From Streptomyces mirabilis (GTDB lineage Bacteria > Actinomycetota > Actinomycetes > Streptomycetales > Streptomycetaceae): DNA of 64,000 nucleotides. The stretch lies in NCBI RefSeq assembly GCF_039503195.1, contig NZ_JBCJKP010000001.1, positions 10,168,001 to 10,232,000 of the forward strand, read 5' to 3'. The position numbers and the translations under genes are program-made. Shown here one piece after another: positions 16,939-26,711 of the stretch. The first letter of the stretch is position 1. Each line of letters begins with the position of its first letter. The notes beneath the pieces were generated by a model. That model saw nothing but the letters and a program-made list of their open reading frames with translations. It made no database searches and was not told the origin of the DNA.

Positions 16939-18809
16939 GCTCCGGCATACCGCTGCGCAAGAGGCTGCTCGTACGGCTGATGATCACCTCGGTGCTCATC
17001 GCCCTCTGCTCGGTGGCGGCGACGGCGTGGCTGGCGGTGCAGACGACGACTCGCGCCCTCCAGGAGGAGCAGGGACAGGTCCTCGCCCACGACACGGACA
17101 TCCTCCGGCAGCTCAGCGGATACGCCGCCACCCACCCGAGCTGGGCGGGCGTCCAGGACACCGTGCGCCGGCTGTCGGCCGCCACCGGGCGACGGATCGC
17201 GCTGACGACGGCGGACCGTAAGCCGATCGCCGACTCCGCCAGGTCCCGCACCGCCCTGCCGCCCGGGGCCGCCGCCACCGTCGACCCCCTGCACACCGAC
17301 ACCTACTCGGAGCCAGGGGCCCAGCTCAGTGGCGTAGACCCGCGCGCCGTGGGGCCCTACCGGCTGACGCCTCTGGAGCGGGCTCGGCTGGGCAAGCTGG
17401 CGACTGTGCGGCAGAAGTGCGCCGCGCGCAACGGCGTCGACACCACGATCACCTGGACGCCGAGCGGTAGGCCCGTCCTGGCGGACGAGAACGGGATCCT
17501 CCCGAACTCGACCGTGCCCGACGTGTGCGCGGACGGACAGCTCAACACCCTGACGCACACCGAGGAGACAGCGGTGGCCAGGCTGGCGAGCCTTGCCGAG
17601 GCATGCCTGCGGCACAAGGACCTTTCTCTGCGCGAGAAAGGGTTCATCTCGCTGGAGTTCTCCAGCCTGGCCCCGCAGCCGCAGTTCGCCCTGGGGAGGG
17701 AGAGCCCGGGCGGACATCCCACGGCGAGGGAGGCGAAGGGGAACGAGTGTCTCGCCGAAGCGCGTCGCGAGCAGCTCGACCCCGATGTCGCTCCCGTCGC
17801 CGAGCTGTTCCTGGGCACGGGGGACAGGGCCCTCCCGCACTTCGACATGTCGAACGCCAACAAGGCCAAGATCGTTGGAGTCACCGGTCTCGTCCTGGCC
17901 CTCACCGTGGCCGTGACCGCGCTGGTCGCCACCCGCCTCGTACGCCCGCTGCGTGCGCTCACGCAGGCCGCGCAGCAGCCGTTGGAACAGCATGTACGGG
18001 TGCCCGTCACCACCCGCGACGAGACGGGCATCCTGGCGGTCGCGTTCAATGAGCTGACCGAGCGCCGGGAACGGATGGAGGCCCAGCGCAAGGCGATGGT
18101 CAGCGACATCGCGCATGAGCTGCGTACCCCGCTCACCAACATCCGCGGCTGGCTGGAGGTGACCCGCGACGGCATCGTCGACCCCGACCCGGAACTGCTC
18201 GCCTCCCTGCACGAGGAGGCGGTGCTGCTCCAGCGGGTCATCGACGATCTCCAGGACCTCGCGGCGGCCGACGCGGGCACGCTCGCGCTGCACCGCGAGG
18301 CCGTCCGCGCCGACGAGCTGCTCGCACAGGTCGCCGCGGCGCACCGGGTGGGAGCGGCAGCTGCGGGCATCGGGCTGCGGACGGGGACGGGGACGGACGG
18401 GACGTCCGCCCCGACGGGGAGCGGGGCTGCGTGGATCGACGCGGATCCGGTCCGGATGCGGCAGGCGCTGGGCAATCTGGTGTCCAACGCGATCCGGCAC
18501 ACACCGGACGGCGGTACGATCACCCTCTCCGCCCGGGAGGAGGAAGACCAGGTCGTCCTCGCGGTGGCCGACACCGGCAGCGGTATCGCCGCGGCGGATC
18601 TGCCCAGCGTCTTCGACCGGTTCTGGCGGGCCGAGAAGTCCCGCAGCCGGCGCACCGGCGGCAGTGGGCTCGGCCTGTCCATCGTTCGCCAGCTCGTGGC
18701 CGCCCACGGCGGTACGGTCGCGGTGGCGAGTGAACTCGGCGCCGGTTCGGTCTTCACCTTGAGGCTGCCCGCCACCGACCCTCCGGTTGACGGGGACGAG
18801 GTCCGCTGA
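16935..18809 (+). CDS. HAMP-containing sensor histidine kinase
   Basis: About 624 residues. A first membrane helix (about 13-33) and a second (about 313-335) bracket an extracellular sensor region of some 280 residues with six or so Cys. That region is long for this class and has no domain I recognise. Then come HAMP, a dimerisation domain with the phospho-accepting His in SDIAHELRTPLTN, and the HATPase domain with N box NLVSNAIRHTP, DTGSGI and GGSGLGLSIV. It overlaps the response-regulator gene by four bases and should phosphorylate it. The Cys-rich ectodomain hints at a disulphide-stabilised or redox-sensing fold; the ligand is unknown. Confidence 0.9.
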   Translation: MSSGIPLRKRLLVRLMITSVLIALCSVAATAWLAVQTTTRALQEEQGQVLAHDTDILRQLSGYAATHPSWAGVQDTVRRLSAATGRRIALTTADRKPIADSARSRTALPPGAAATVDPLHTDTYSEPGAQLSGVDPRAVGPYRLTPLERARLGKLATVRQKCAARNGVDTTITWTPSGRPVLADENGILPNSTVPDVCADGQLNTLTHTEETAVARLASLAEACLRHKDLSLREKGFISLEFSSLAPQPQFALGRESPGGHPTAREAKGNECLAEARREQLDPDVAPVAELFLGTGDRALPHFDMSNANKAKIVGVTGLVLALTVAVTALVATRLVRPLRALTQAAQQPLEQHVRVPVTTRDETGILAVAFNELTERRERMEAQRKAMVSDIAHELRTPLTNIRGWLEVTRDGIVDPDPELLASLHEEAVLLQRVIDDLQDLAAADAGTLALHREAVRADELLAQVAAAHRVGAAAAGIGLRTGTGTDGTSAPTGSGAAWIDADPVRMRQALGNLVSNAIRHTPDGGTITLSAREEEDQVVLAVADTGSGIAAADLPSVFDRFWRAEKSRSRRTGGSGLGLSIVRQLVAAHGGTVAVASELGAGSVFTLRLPATDPPVDGDEVR

Positions 18810-19013
18810 CCTGCGCAGGGTGGTGGTGGCGGTACCAGGATCCGCGTTCCCCCGTACAGGAGGGATCTGGTTGCCCCGGTGTTCTGGGAGCACCGTGGTC
18901 ACATGAACACCACCAGGATGCCGGGGGCGAGCATTCGTGTCACGCCCCTGCGGTCGCTCGCGGGACGCACCTATGTCCCGCGCCGCGGAGGAAGCGGAAG
19001 AGGCGCGGAGAGG

Positions 19014-19262
19014 TCACGAGGGTCGGAAAGTCAGGTTCCAGCCGTCCAGGTGGCCGGGGTCGACGGTGAGGACGCCGGGAGTGTCGTCCATGACGCGGAG
19101 CCTCCAGGTGCCGTCGGCGGGGAGTGCCGAGGTGTCGACGGTGCGGGTCGCGTGCGGCTCCGCGCCGGTGTTCGAGGCGAAGTCCTTCACTAGGGCCCTG
19201 TCCGGCGGATCAGGCTGATGTCCTGGCGGCCGATGAATTCGTGGACGAGGTCGACGGACGGA
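19014..19262 (-). pseudogene. P-domain (proprotein-convertase type) C-terminal fragment
   Basis: Read leftward, the stretch encodes VDLVHEFIGRQDISLIRRTG, a TAG, and then in another frame VKDFASNTGAEPHATRTVD, GTWRLRVMDDTPGVLTVDP and LDGWNLTFRPS, ending at 19014. This is the jelly-roll P-domain that stabilises secreted subtilisin-like or metallopeptidases; GTWxLRVxD and the terminal DGWxLTF are its hallmarks. The catalytic domain is absent and the frame is broken at about 19190, so it is a non-functional tail. It lies just beyond the terminator of the acyl-CoA synthetase gene. Nothing is recognised between 18810 and 19013. Confidence 0.6.
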
Positions 19263-19264
19263 GA

Positions 19265-19296
19265 CTGGCCACTTCCCGACCGTGGGAAGTGGCCAG
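19265..19296 (-). terminator. Terminator of the acyl-CoA synthetase gene
   Basis: CTGGCCACTTCCC at 19265-19277 pairs perfectly with 19284-19296 (13 bp, 6-nt loop). It lies 12 bp past the stop of the leftward gene. No T-tract is present. Confidence 0.75.
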
Positions 19297-19307
19297 TGCG
19301 GAGTTCC

Positions 19308-21208
19308 TCACCGGAATACGTTGTCGGAATCGTCCCAGATCGAGGGCTCGCTCGGCGTGTACTCCCGCGGGACCCTCGACGAGGTCTGGTACATCGCGTC
19401 GATCTCGGCGGCGAAACGCCGTGAGATGGCGTCCCGGCGCAGCTTCATCGACGGGGTCAGCAGGCCGTTGGTCTGGTCGAAGGGTTCGGGGAGAACACGG
19501 AACACCCGGATCGACTCGGAGCGGGACACGGTGCTGTTGGCCGCGGCCACGGCGCGTCTGACCTCCTCCCGCAGCTCGTTCTCCTCCCGTGCGTCCCGTG
19601 CCGACGTGCCCCCCTTGGACCAGGCTCCGCGCCAGTGCGCGAGGAAGTCTGGATCAAGGGTGATGAGGGCGCCCACACACGGCCGGTTGTCGCCCACGAC
19701 GACCGCCTGATGGATCAACGGGTGGACGCGCAGCCGCTCCTCGAGGGCCGCGGGAGCCACGCTCTTGCCGCCGCTCGTGATGATGACGTCCTTCTTGCGG
19801 CCGGTGATGGCCAGATACCCCTCGGTGTCGAGGCGCCCGAGGTCGCCCGTCGCCAGCCAGCCGTCCTGGAACGCGGCGTGCGTGGACGGGGGATCGTTGA
19901 CGTAACCCTGGAACACCGAGGGCCCCCACACCAGGATCTCCCCGTCCTCGGCGACCCGGATGTCCGTACCGGGCAGGGCGCGGCCGACCGTTCCGAACTT
20001 CTCGCGCCCCACGGGCTGAGCCGTGATGCCGCCGCTCGTCTCGGTGAGCCCGTAGCCGTCGTGGATGACGATCCCGATGCCCGCGTAGAAGAGGGCGAGT
20101 TCACGGTTGAGCGGGGAGCCGCCCGACACCGCGCCGCACACTCGTCCCCCCAGGGAGGCCCGCAGCTTCCGGTAGACGGTCTTCTCGTAGAGGGTGTGCT
20201 GCAGACGCAGGTCGAAGCCGGGGCCGGAGCCCGTGCCCAGTCGCTGGCGTTCGGCGGCCGCGGCGAAGTCTTTCGCCGTCTGGACGGCACGCTCGAACAG
20301 AGCTCCGCGGCCCGTCCGTTGCGCGGTACGCAGGAAGTTCTTGTAGATCTTCTCGAAGACGAACGGAACGGCGTAGAGATAGGTCGGGCGGAAGGAGAGG
20401 AGCGCCGCGGAGAGCGTCTCCTCGCTGAGATCGGGCTCGTGTCCCAGCAGGATGCCGCCCCGCAGACAGAGCCCCTGGACCATGATGCCGTACACGTGCG
20501 AGAAGGGCAGGAAGGCGAGGATGGCGGGCTGCTCACCCGGGGAGCAGCCGTGTGTCTCCAGCCCTCGAGGAGGGTGTCGCAGGGGCTGGCGAGGTTGCGG
20601 TGGGTGAGGGCACAGCCCTTGGGGTGCCCCGTCGTCCCGGAGGTGTAGGCGATGACCGCGGTCGAGTCGGGCAGCACGATGCGGCGCAGCGAGTCCACCG
20701 TCGTCGTCGGGATCGCCCGGCCCCGCTCGACCAGCTGTGCCAGGGCCCCGGTGTCCAACTGCCAGACATGACGCAGCGACGGGAGCGACGCGCATGCCGA
20801 GCCGACCGTCATGATCCCCTCCTCGTCCTCGACGACCACGGCGACACAGCCCGCGTCCTGGAGGATCCATGCGACCTGCTCGTGCGACGAGGTCGGGTAG
20901 ATCGGTACGACCTCGGCGCCGACCGCCCACAGCGCGTAGCTGAGGACGGTCCACTCGTAGCGCGTACGTGCCATGACGGCCACCCGGTTACCCGGGCGCA
21001 GGCCGGACACGACCAATCCCCGGGCCAGATCGACCACTTCGTCCCAGAGCTCGGCCGCGGTCACCGTCGTCCAGATGCCGGGATCGTCGGCGAGACGGCG
21101 TGCGACCTGCGGCAGATCCGGCTCGCGGCGAGCCGTTTCGAAGAGACTGTCGGCGAGTCCACCCTGCATCACTGTCGCAGCCGGTGAAGGATTTTCGAAC
21201 GCGTGCAT
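19308..21208 (-). pseudogene. Long-chain acyl-CoA synthetase (AMP-forming), frameshifted
   Basis: Activates fatty acids to acyl-AMP and then acyl-CoA. Full length would be about 633 residues, normal for the actinobacterial long-chain family. The P-loop-like AMP motif AYTSGTTGHPKGCALTHRN is near residue 190. LTETSGG, the hinge TGDLGRLDTEGYL and the catalytic Lys region ITGRKKDVIITSGGK follow. Start ATG 21208 has GGAG five bases upstream. The frame changes near 20565, where one missing base (GAGGGCTGGAG expected as GAGGGCCTGGAG) would restore it. Every motif is conserved, so this may be a sequencing error. It is transcribed alone and ends at a strong hairpin. Confidence 0.8.
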
Positions 21209-21450
21209 CGCCGCTCCAGAATTCTCCCCGGCACGACCCCACCGAGAGGCTCCGGTGCCGAGGATTCACGAATCTAGCCCAGAGCGACCACGACTGTGTC
21301 GGATTCAGGCAGCAGTTCGTCTACCGATGAGGTTACGGTCGCATCAGGGACCGCTCAGCACGGCCCCGCGGCGGCGGCAACGCCCGCAACAGCCCCGACA
21401 GCGGCCGCCCGCCGCTATTCCGCGAGCCATCGAGTAGGGACGGCTTCCGG

Positions 21451-22416
21451 TCATGCGCGGCTCAGGAGCGACTCCCGGGAGATGAGGGCGGTCGAGCCCG
21501 GTGCCGTACAGGCGTAGGCACCCGCGATCGCCCCGAGCCGGGCACACTCCTTCACGTCCCGGCCGGCGAGCCCGCCGTACAGGAAGCCGCACACGTACGC
21601 GTCCCCCGCGCCGTTGGAGTCCACCACCGGAGCGGACGGGACGGCCGCCGGAATGTGACAGGGGTCGGGGCCGCCGTCTCTGGTGAGCACGTAGGAGCCG
21701 TCCGCGCCCGCCGTGGCGACCACCGTGTGTGCCCGCCCGGCGCGGAGGATCTCCCGCATCAGCGCGGGGGCTTCGTCGCCCACGGCCGCCGCGCTGAAGA
21801 AGACGAGATCGGAGCGGAGGGCGAACTCCCGGTGGTGGTCCGCGAGGCCGTCCCAGTCGTGCAGATCGGTGGAGACGGGGACGCCGAGGTCCTCGATGTC
21901 CTCGTAGAGGAAGCGCCCGAAGTTCATGATGGAGAGGTGGACGTGGCGGGTGCGCCGCAGCCGCGGTAGGTAGAAGTCCCGGGGCATGCGCAGATCCGCC
22001 GGGTCGCGGCCGTCGTAGAAGGACATCCGGCGGCCGGACGCGTCCACCAGGTTGACCGCGCGCCGTGTTCCGGCGGGGGAGATCAGCGGGAGGAAGTCGA
22101 CGCCGCCCTTGACCATCCGCTCGCGCACCTGTGTGCCGATCCAGTCGTCACCGATGCAGTCGAGCAATCCGACCGTGAGGCCCAGGGCCCGTACGCCGAG
22201 GGCGACGTTCCCTCCGGTGTGACCGGGCCACTCCTCGATCGGGCCGACATGGACGGAGTCGGTGAGCGGGACCGGCAGGGAGTCGACGCGGACGATGGTG
22301 TCCACGCCGGTGCCGCCGATCACCAGGACGTCGTATGTCCCGTAGTGGTCGTACGCGCTGTACGGGTCGTGGTCGTGGTCGCCGTTCTGGTTGCTTTCCG
22401 CGTGCTGTGGGATCAC
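21451..22416 (-). CDS. PfkB family carbohydrate kinase
   Basis: About 321 residues. Members phosphorylate sugars or nucleosides using ATP. The N-terminal PfkB signature is HTGGNVALGVRALG and the C-terminal ATP/anion-hole motif is DSNGAGDAYVCGF, in which the Asp is the catalytic base. The GTG at 22416 begins just before a His/Asp-rich leader (NGDHDHDPYSAYDHY) and the first strand YDVLVIGGTGVD. The leader is unusual and the ribosome site weak, so the start could lie downstream. Substrate is not predictable; no transporter or isomerase accompanies it. Confidence 0.85.
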   Translation of the reverse strand: MIPQHAESNQNGDHDHDPYSAYDHYGTYDVLVIGGTGVDTIVRVDSLPVPLTDSVHVGPIEEWPGHTGGNVALGVRALGLTVGLLDCIGDDWIGTQVRERMVKGGVDFLPLISPAGTRRAVNLVDASGRRMSFYDGRDPADLRMPRDFYLPRLRRTRHVHLSIMNFGRFLYEDIEDLGVPVSTDLHDWDGLADHHREFALRSDLVFFSAAAVGDEAPALMREILRAGRAHTVVATAGADGSYVLTRDGGPDPCHIPAAVPSAPVVDSNGAGDAYVCGFLYGGLAGRDVKECARLGAIAGAYACTAPGSTALISRESLLSRA

Positions 22417-22544
22417 AGATCCATCTGCCCTCTCCTTCCCCGCCGCCCCCAGTATGGCGGGCCAATTGCTTGAGGTCCGGCGCTTCCAGGGGGAGATGCC
22501 TGACGGTGCGTACAACTTCCGCCTGCAGGTGATCACGTACTCGG

Positions 22545-22575
22545 GTGGGGGCGGCATCAATTGTGCCGCCCCCAC
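22545..22575. repeat. 12-bp perfect hairpin in a divergent intergenic region
   Basis: GTGGGGGCGGCA (22545-22556) pairs with 22564-22575 around a 7-nt loop. It stands between the starts of the divergent pfkB-type and kstD-like genes, where a terminator is not expected. It may be a leftover terminator, an insulator or a regulatory structure. The rest of 22417-22785 holds no gene I can support. Confidence 0.6.
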
Positions 22576-22660
22576 GGGCATGACCGGACGGCGGACAAGG
22601 GAGCGCGCTCGCCCACGTGCCGTGGCCGACGCAACGGCCGCCGACCGCCTGGCGTAGCCC

Positions 22661-22689
22661 TTGACTTCACAAGACCACCGCGCGACATT
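22661..22689 (+). promoter_or_regulatory. Candidate promoter for the kstD-like gene
   Basis: TTGACT (22661-22666) and GACATT (22684-22689) are separated by 17 bp, giving an ideal -35 and a weak -10 about 97 bp before the ATG. This is a sequence match only. Confidence 0.3.
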
Positions 22690-22785
22690 CCTGACTCCGC
22701 ATCAGAACCGGGACGCAGAAGACCTGTTGCTTCCCGGGGCGACAGCACGCTCGCCCATTCCTTCGCCCGGCTGGAGTGCCCTGCC

Positions 22786-24612
22786 ATGTCCACGAACGCG
22801 GATCCTGTGAGACGTACCGAAGCCTCCTCTGCGTACTCCACCGCTTCCACCCCCGGACCCGGCCCGTCGCGTCGCCGGGTGCTCGGCGCGGCGACGGGAG
22901 CCGGGCTCGCGCTCGCGGCCGGTCTGCCAGGTGCCGCGGACGCGGCCGACCTGCCTCTGCTCGGCACGTACGACGTGGTGGTGATCGGCTCCGGAGCGGC
23001 CGGGATGACCGCCGCGCTGACGGCTGCGAAACAGGGGCTGAGCTGCGTCGTCGTCGAGAAGGCGCCCACGTTCGGGGGATCGGCGGCGCGTTCGGGCGCG
23101 GGCGTCTGGATCCCGAACAACCCGGTGATCCTCGCCGCGGGGGTGCCGGACACCCCGGCGAAGGCCGCCACCTACCTCGCGGCGGTGGTCGGCCCCGACG
23201 TCTCCGTCGCACGCCGGCAGGCCTTCCTCGGCAGCGGCCCCGCCATGATCTCCTTCGTCATGGCGAACAGCCCGCTCCGTTTCCGCTGGATGGAGGGGTA
23301 CAGCGACTACTACCCCGAACTCCCCGGCGGACTGCCCGGCGGCCGCTCCATCGAACCCGACCAGCTCGACGGCAACATCCTCGGTGCCGAACTCGCCCAT
23401 CTGAACCCGTCGTACATGACCGTACCGACCGGCATGGTCGTCTTCAGCTCCGACTACAAGTGGCTCACGCTCGCCGCGGTCAGCGCGAGAGGTGCCGCCG
23501 TCGCCGCCGCCTGCCTGGCCCGCGGCACCCAGGCGGCCCTGCTCGGCCAGAAGCCCCTCACCATGGGCCAGGCGCTGGCGGCCGGTCTGCGGGCCGGGCT
23601 GCTCGCGGCCCAGGTTCCGGTGTGGCTGAACACCCCGCTCTCCGACCTGTACCTGGAGAACGGAACCGCCGCGGGAGCCGTGGTCACCAGGAACGGCACC
23701 CCGGGCCTGATCAGAGCCCGGCACGGGGTGATCGTCGGATCAGGCGGCTTCGAGCACAACGCGGCCATGCGCGACCAGTACCAGCGACAGCCCATCGGCA
23801 CCGAGTGGACGGTCGGCGCCAAGGAGAACACCGGCGACGGCATCCAGGCGGGTCAGCGGGCCGGCGCGGCGCTCGACCTGATGGACGACGCATGGTGGGG
23901 CCCGGCGATCCCGCTGCCCGACCAGCCGTACTTCTGCCTCGCCGAGCGCACCCTGCCCGGCGGGCTCCTCGTCAACGCCGCCGGTGCGCGCTTCGTCAAC
24001 GAAGCGGCCCCTTACAGCGACGTCGTGCACATCATGTACGACCGTGACAGCGGCGCGCCCGACATCCCGGCGTGGCTGATCGTCGACCAGAACTACCGTG
24101 ACCGCTACCTCTTCAAGGACGTGCTGCCGACCTTCACGTTCCCCGATTCGTGGTACACGTCCGGCGCCGCCCACAAGGCGTGGACCCTCGACGCCCTCGC
24201 CGGGCAGATCGGCATGCCCGCCGCCGCGCTCCGCACCAGCGTCAACCGTTTCAACAGCCTTGCCCTGAACGGCAACGACACCGACTTCCACCGTGGCGAC
24301 AGCGTCTACGACCACTACTACACCGACCCCGCGATCCTCCCCAACTCCTGCCTTGCGCCCCTGTGGCTCGCTCCCTACTACGCCTTCAAGATCGTTCCGG
24401 GTGACCTGGGTACGAAGGGCGGCCTGCGTACGGACGCCCGGGCGCGGGTACTGCGGCCGGACGGATCCGTCATCCCGGGCCTGTACGCCGCCGGAAACGC
24501 CAGCGCGGCCGTCATGGGCCACAGCTACGCGGGCGCGGGTTCGACGATCGGCCCGGCGATGACCTTCGGCTACATCGCCGCGTTGGACATCGCGGCCGGC
24601 GCGGGCGCCTGA
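22786..24612 (+). CDS. Tat-exported FAD flavoprotein of the 3-ketosteroid delta-1-dehydrogenase type
   Basis: About 608 residues. A twin-arginine signal (SRRRVLGAATGAGLALAAG) precedes the FAD dinucleotide motif DVVVIGSGAAGMTAALTAA. The C-terminal block YYAFKIVPGDLGTKGGL plus PGLYAAGNASAAVMG and GAGSTIGPAMTFGY matches KstD enzymes, in which this Tyr and the Gly of GDLGTxGG bind the steroid 3-keto group and the AAGN segment closes over FAD. The KstD family introduces the 1,2 double bond in ring A. Known KstDs are mostly intracellular, so export is notable and the substrate may not be a steroid. ATG 22786 was chosen because it places the Tat signal correctly; GGAG is about 11 bases upstream. Confidence 0.8.
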   Translation: MSTNADPVRRTEASSAYSTASTPGPGPSRRRVLGAATGAGLALAAGLPGAADAADLPLLGTYDVVVIGSGAAGMTAALTAAKQGLSCVVVEKAPTFGGSAARSGAGVWIPNNPVILAAGVPDTPAKAATYLAAVVGPDVSVARRQAFLGSGPAMISFVMANSPLRFRWMEGYSDYYPELPGGLPGGRSIEPDQLDGNILGAELAHLNPSYMTVPTGMVVFSSDYKWLTLAAVSARGAAVAAACLARGTQAALLGQKPLTMGQALAAGLRAGLLAAQVPVWLNTPLSDLYLENGTAAGAVVTRNGTPGLIRARHGVIVGSGGFEHNAAMRDQYQRQPIGTEWTVGAKENTGDGIQAGQRAGAALDLMDDAWWGPAIPLPDQPYFCLAERTLPGGLLVNAAGARFVNEAAPYSDVVHIMYDRDSGAPDIPAWLIVDQNYRDRYLFKDVLPTFTFPDSWYTSGAAHKAWTLDALAGQIGMPAAALRTSVNRFNSLALNGNDTDFHRGDSVYDHYYTDPAILPNSCLAPLWLAPYYAFKIVPGDLGTKGGLRTDARARVLRPDGSVIPGLYAAGNASAAVMGHSYAGAGSTIGPAMTFGYIAALDIAAGAGA

Positions 24613-24683
24613 AGGATGTGCGGGGCCCCAACAGACCGAGGTACGCCCGACCGTGGTCGTGTGATGCCGACGTCATGACTGAT

Positions 24684-24720
24684 CACCTCGACCTCGTCGT
24701 CCGCCGACGAGGTCGAGGTG
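24684..24720. terminator. 16-bp perfect hairpin terminator
   Basis: CACCTCGACCTCGTCG (24684-24699) pairs without mismatch with 24705-24720 around a 5-nt loop, 72 bp past the kstD-like stop. The remainder of 24613-24948 contains no other gene I can support. Confidence 0.75.
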
Positions 24721-24948
24721 CCTCCGTCGACGAGAGGTGGAGCGCGCCCGGGGAGCCGGGGCCGCCGTCCGAGCGGAACTCGCGGGAACCCACGGGAACT
24801 CGGGTGCCAGGCAGTCTTTGCGTGCTCAGTTGCGTTTCTTGGGCATTACGGGACGCGCGAGTCCGCTTCCGTACATGTTGCGCGTCTCCTATGTCGGTGC
24901 ATGGTTCGCAGGTTTCACATGCTCCGCACAGCCAGAGGAGAACCACCC

Positions 24949-26607
24949 GTGTTCCGACGTCCTGTCCGTCCCGTCACCGCGGCCGCCGCCGCGCTCGCAG
25001 CCGTCGGCGGCCTCACCGCCACCGCCACCGCCGCCACATCCACTTCCGCGCACTCGCCCGCGCACGTCGCGCGCCATGTTTTGTTGTTGTCGATCGACGG
25101 TCTGCACCAGTCCGACCTGGCCTGGTACGTCGCACGTCACCCGAAGTCCGCGCTCGCGCGGCTCGCCAGCGGTGGGGTCGAGTACACCCACGCGAGGACC
25201 ACCGACCCCTCCGACTCGTTCCCCGGCCTGGTGGGCCAGCTCACCGGCGGGAACCCGGGCACCACGGGCCTCTACTACGACGACGGATACAGCTCGGCAC
25301 TCCTCCCGGCCGGAACGACCCACTGTGCGGGCGCCAAGCCCGGTGCCGAGGTCGACTTCACCGAGGACCTGGACCGCAACAAGGACTCCGTCGACGCAGG
25401 CCAGGGCCTCGCCGGCCTGCCCGGCAGCCTCCTCAGGATGACCGGCGCCGCCCGCGGCCTCATCGACCCGTCGAAGCTGCCGGTCGACCCCAAGACCTGC
25501 AAGCCCGTGTACCCGCACTCGTATCTGAAGGTGAACACGGTCTTCAACGTGGTCAGAAAGGCCGGACTGCGGACCGCCTGGTCCGACAAGCACGTCGCGT
25601 ACGAGATCCTCAACGGCCCCTCCGGCGACGGTGTCCAAGACCTTTTCGCCCCCGAGATCAACAGCCAGGCGATCGGCTACCCCGCAGGCACGGACTGGAC
25701 GAAGGACAACGCGGCGACGGAGCAGTACGACGGTTACAAGGTGAAGGCCGTCCTCAACGAGATCGACGGCTACGACCACGGCCGTACCCACAGGACCGGC
25801 ACCCCGGCGGTCTTCGGCATGAACTTCCAGTCCGTCTCGACCGCCCAGAAGCTGCCCGCCTCCGAGGGGCTGACGGGCGGCTACGCGGCGAAGGGTGTCC
25901 CCGGTCCGCTGCTGGCCAAGAACCTGGCCTTCGTGGACCAGGAGGTCGGAGCGTTCCTCACCGAACTGCGCAAGCAGCACCTGGACGGCAACACGACCGT
26001 CATCCTCTCCTCCAAGCACGGCCAGTCACCGACCGACCCCCAGGCCCTGACCCGTATCGACGACGGCCCCCTGCTCGACGGCCTCAACGCCGCGTGGAAG
26101 AAGGCCCACCTGGGCGCCGGTGACCTGGTCGCCCACTCCGTCGACGACGACGCCATGCTCCTGTGGCTCAACGACCGCTCGCAGGCCGCCACCGCCTTCG
26201 CCAAGGCGTACCTGCTCGCCCGGTCCGGCACCGGCAACGACATCGCCGGCAAGGCCAAGCCCTTCACCGCGAGCGGCCTGAAGACCCTGTACGCCGGCGC
26301 GGCGGCCGCCAAGTACTTCCACGTCAAGGCGGGCGACTCGAGGGTGCCGGACCTGTTCGGCATCGCCCGCTACGGCGTCGTCTACACCGGCGGCAAGAGC
26401 AAGATCGCCGAGCACGGCGGCGCCCACGCCGACGACCTCGACGTCCCGCTCGTCGTCTCGGGCGCCGCCACCCCGCACGGCGTGCGCGTCAGCGGCCCGG
26501 TGGAGACCACGCAGATCGCCCCGACGATCCTGCGACTGCTCGGCCTCAACCCCCGGTCCCTGGAGGCCGTACGCGTCGAGCACACCGCGACCCTGCCGGT
26601 GCGCTGA
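24949..26607 (+). CDS. Secreted alkaline-phosphatase-superfamily phosphodiesterase
   Basis: About 552 residues. A signal peptide (VRPVTAAAAALAAVGG...) leads into a type I phosphodiesterase/nucleotide pyrophosphatase domain. The metal-binding opening is HVLLLSIDGLHQSDL, and the nucleophile region is TDPSDSFPGLVGQLTGGNPG, where Ser or Thr takes the phosphoryl group. VILSSKHGQSP with its metal His and AEHGGAHADDLDVPLVVSG supply further metal ligands. GTG 24949 was chosen because GAGGAG stands eight bases upstream and the signal peptide starts there; longer frames lack a ribosome site. It likely acts outside the cell on phosphodiesters or pyrophosphates. Confidence 0.85.
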   Translation: MFRRPVRPVTAAAAALAAVGGLTATATAATSTSAHSPAHVARHVLLLSIDGLHQSDLAWYVARHPKSALARLASGGVEYTHARTTDPSDSFPGLVGQLTGGNPGTTGLYYDDGYSSALLPAGTTHCAGAKPGAEVDFTEDLDRNKDSVDAGQGLAGLPGSLLRMTGAARGLIDPSKLPVDPKTCKPVYPHSYLKVNTVFNVVRKAGLRTAWSDKHVAYEILNGPSGDGVQDLFAPEINSQAIGYPAGTDWTKDNAATEQYDGYKVKAVLNEIDGYDHGRTHRTGTPAVFGMNFQSVSTAQKLPASEGLTGGYAAKGVPGPLLAKNLAFVDQEVGAFLTELRKQHLDGNTTVILSSKHGQSPTDPQALTRIDDGPLLDGLNAAWKKAHLGAGDLVAHSVDDDAMLLWLNDRSQAATAFAKAYLLARSGTGNDIAGKAKPFTASGLKTLYAGAAAAKYFHVKAGDSRVPDLFGIARYGVVYTGGKSKIAEHGGAHADDLDVPLVVSGAATPHGVRVSGPVETTQIAPTILRLLGLNPRSLEAVRVEHTATLPVR

Positions 26608-26627
26608 CCCCACCCCGGCGCTCCACC

Positions 26628-26659
26628 GACGGGACCGTCGCCACCACGACGGTCCCGTC
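26628..26659. terminator. Terminator after the phosphodiesterase gene
   Basis: GACGGGACCGTCG (26628-26640) pairs perfectly with 26647-26659 across a 6-nt loop, 20 bp after the stop. Confidence 0.75.
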
Positions 26660-26711
26660 ACCGGGTTCCGGGCCCATGGGACTGTCAGGGGTGGCTGCGA
26701 GACTGTTGGAC

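Noticed and set aside
18879..19193. Rightward 104-codon frame after the kinase gene
   Set aside because: The same DNA read leftward encodes P-domain motifs; the plus frame is a shadow.
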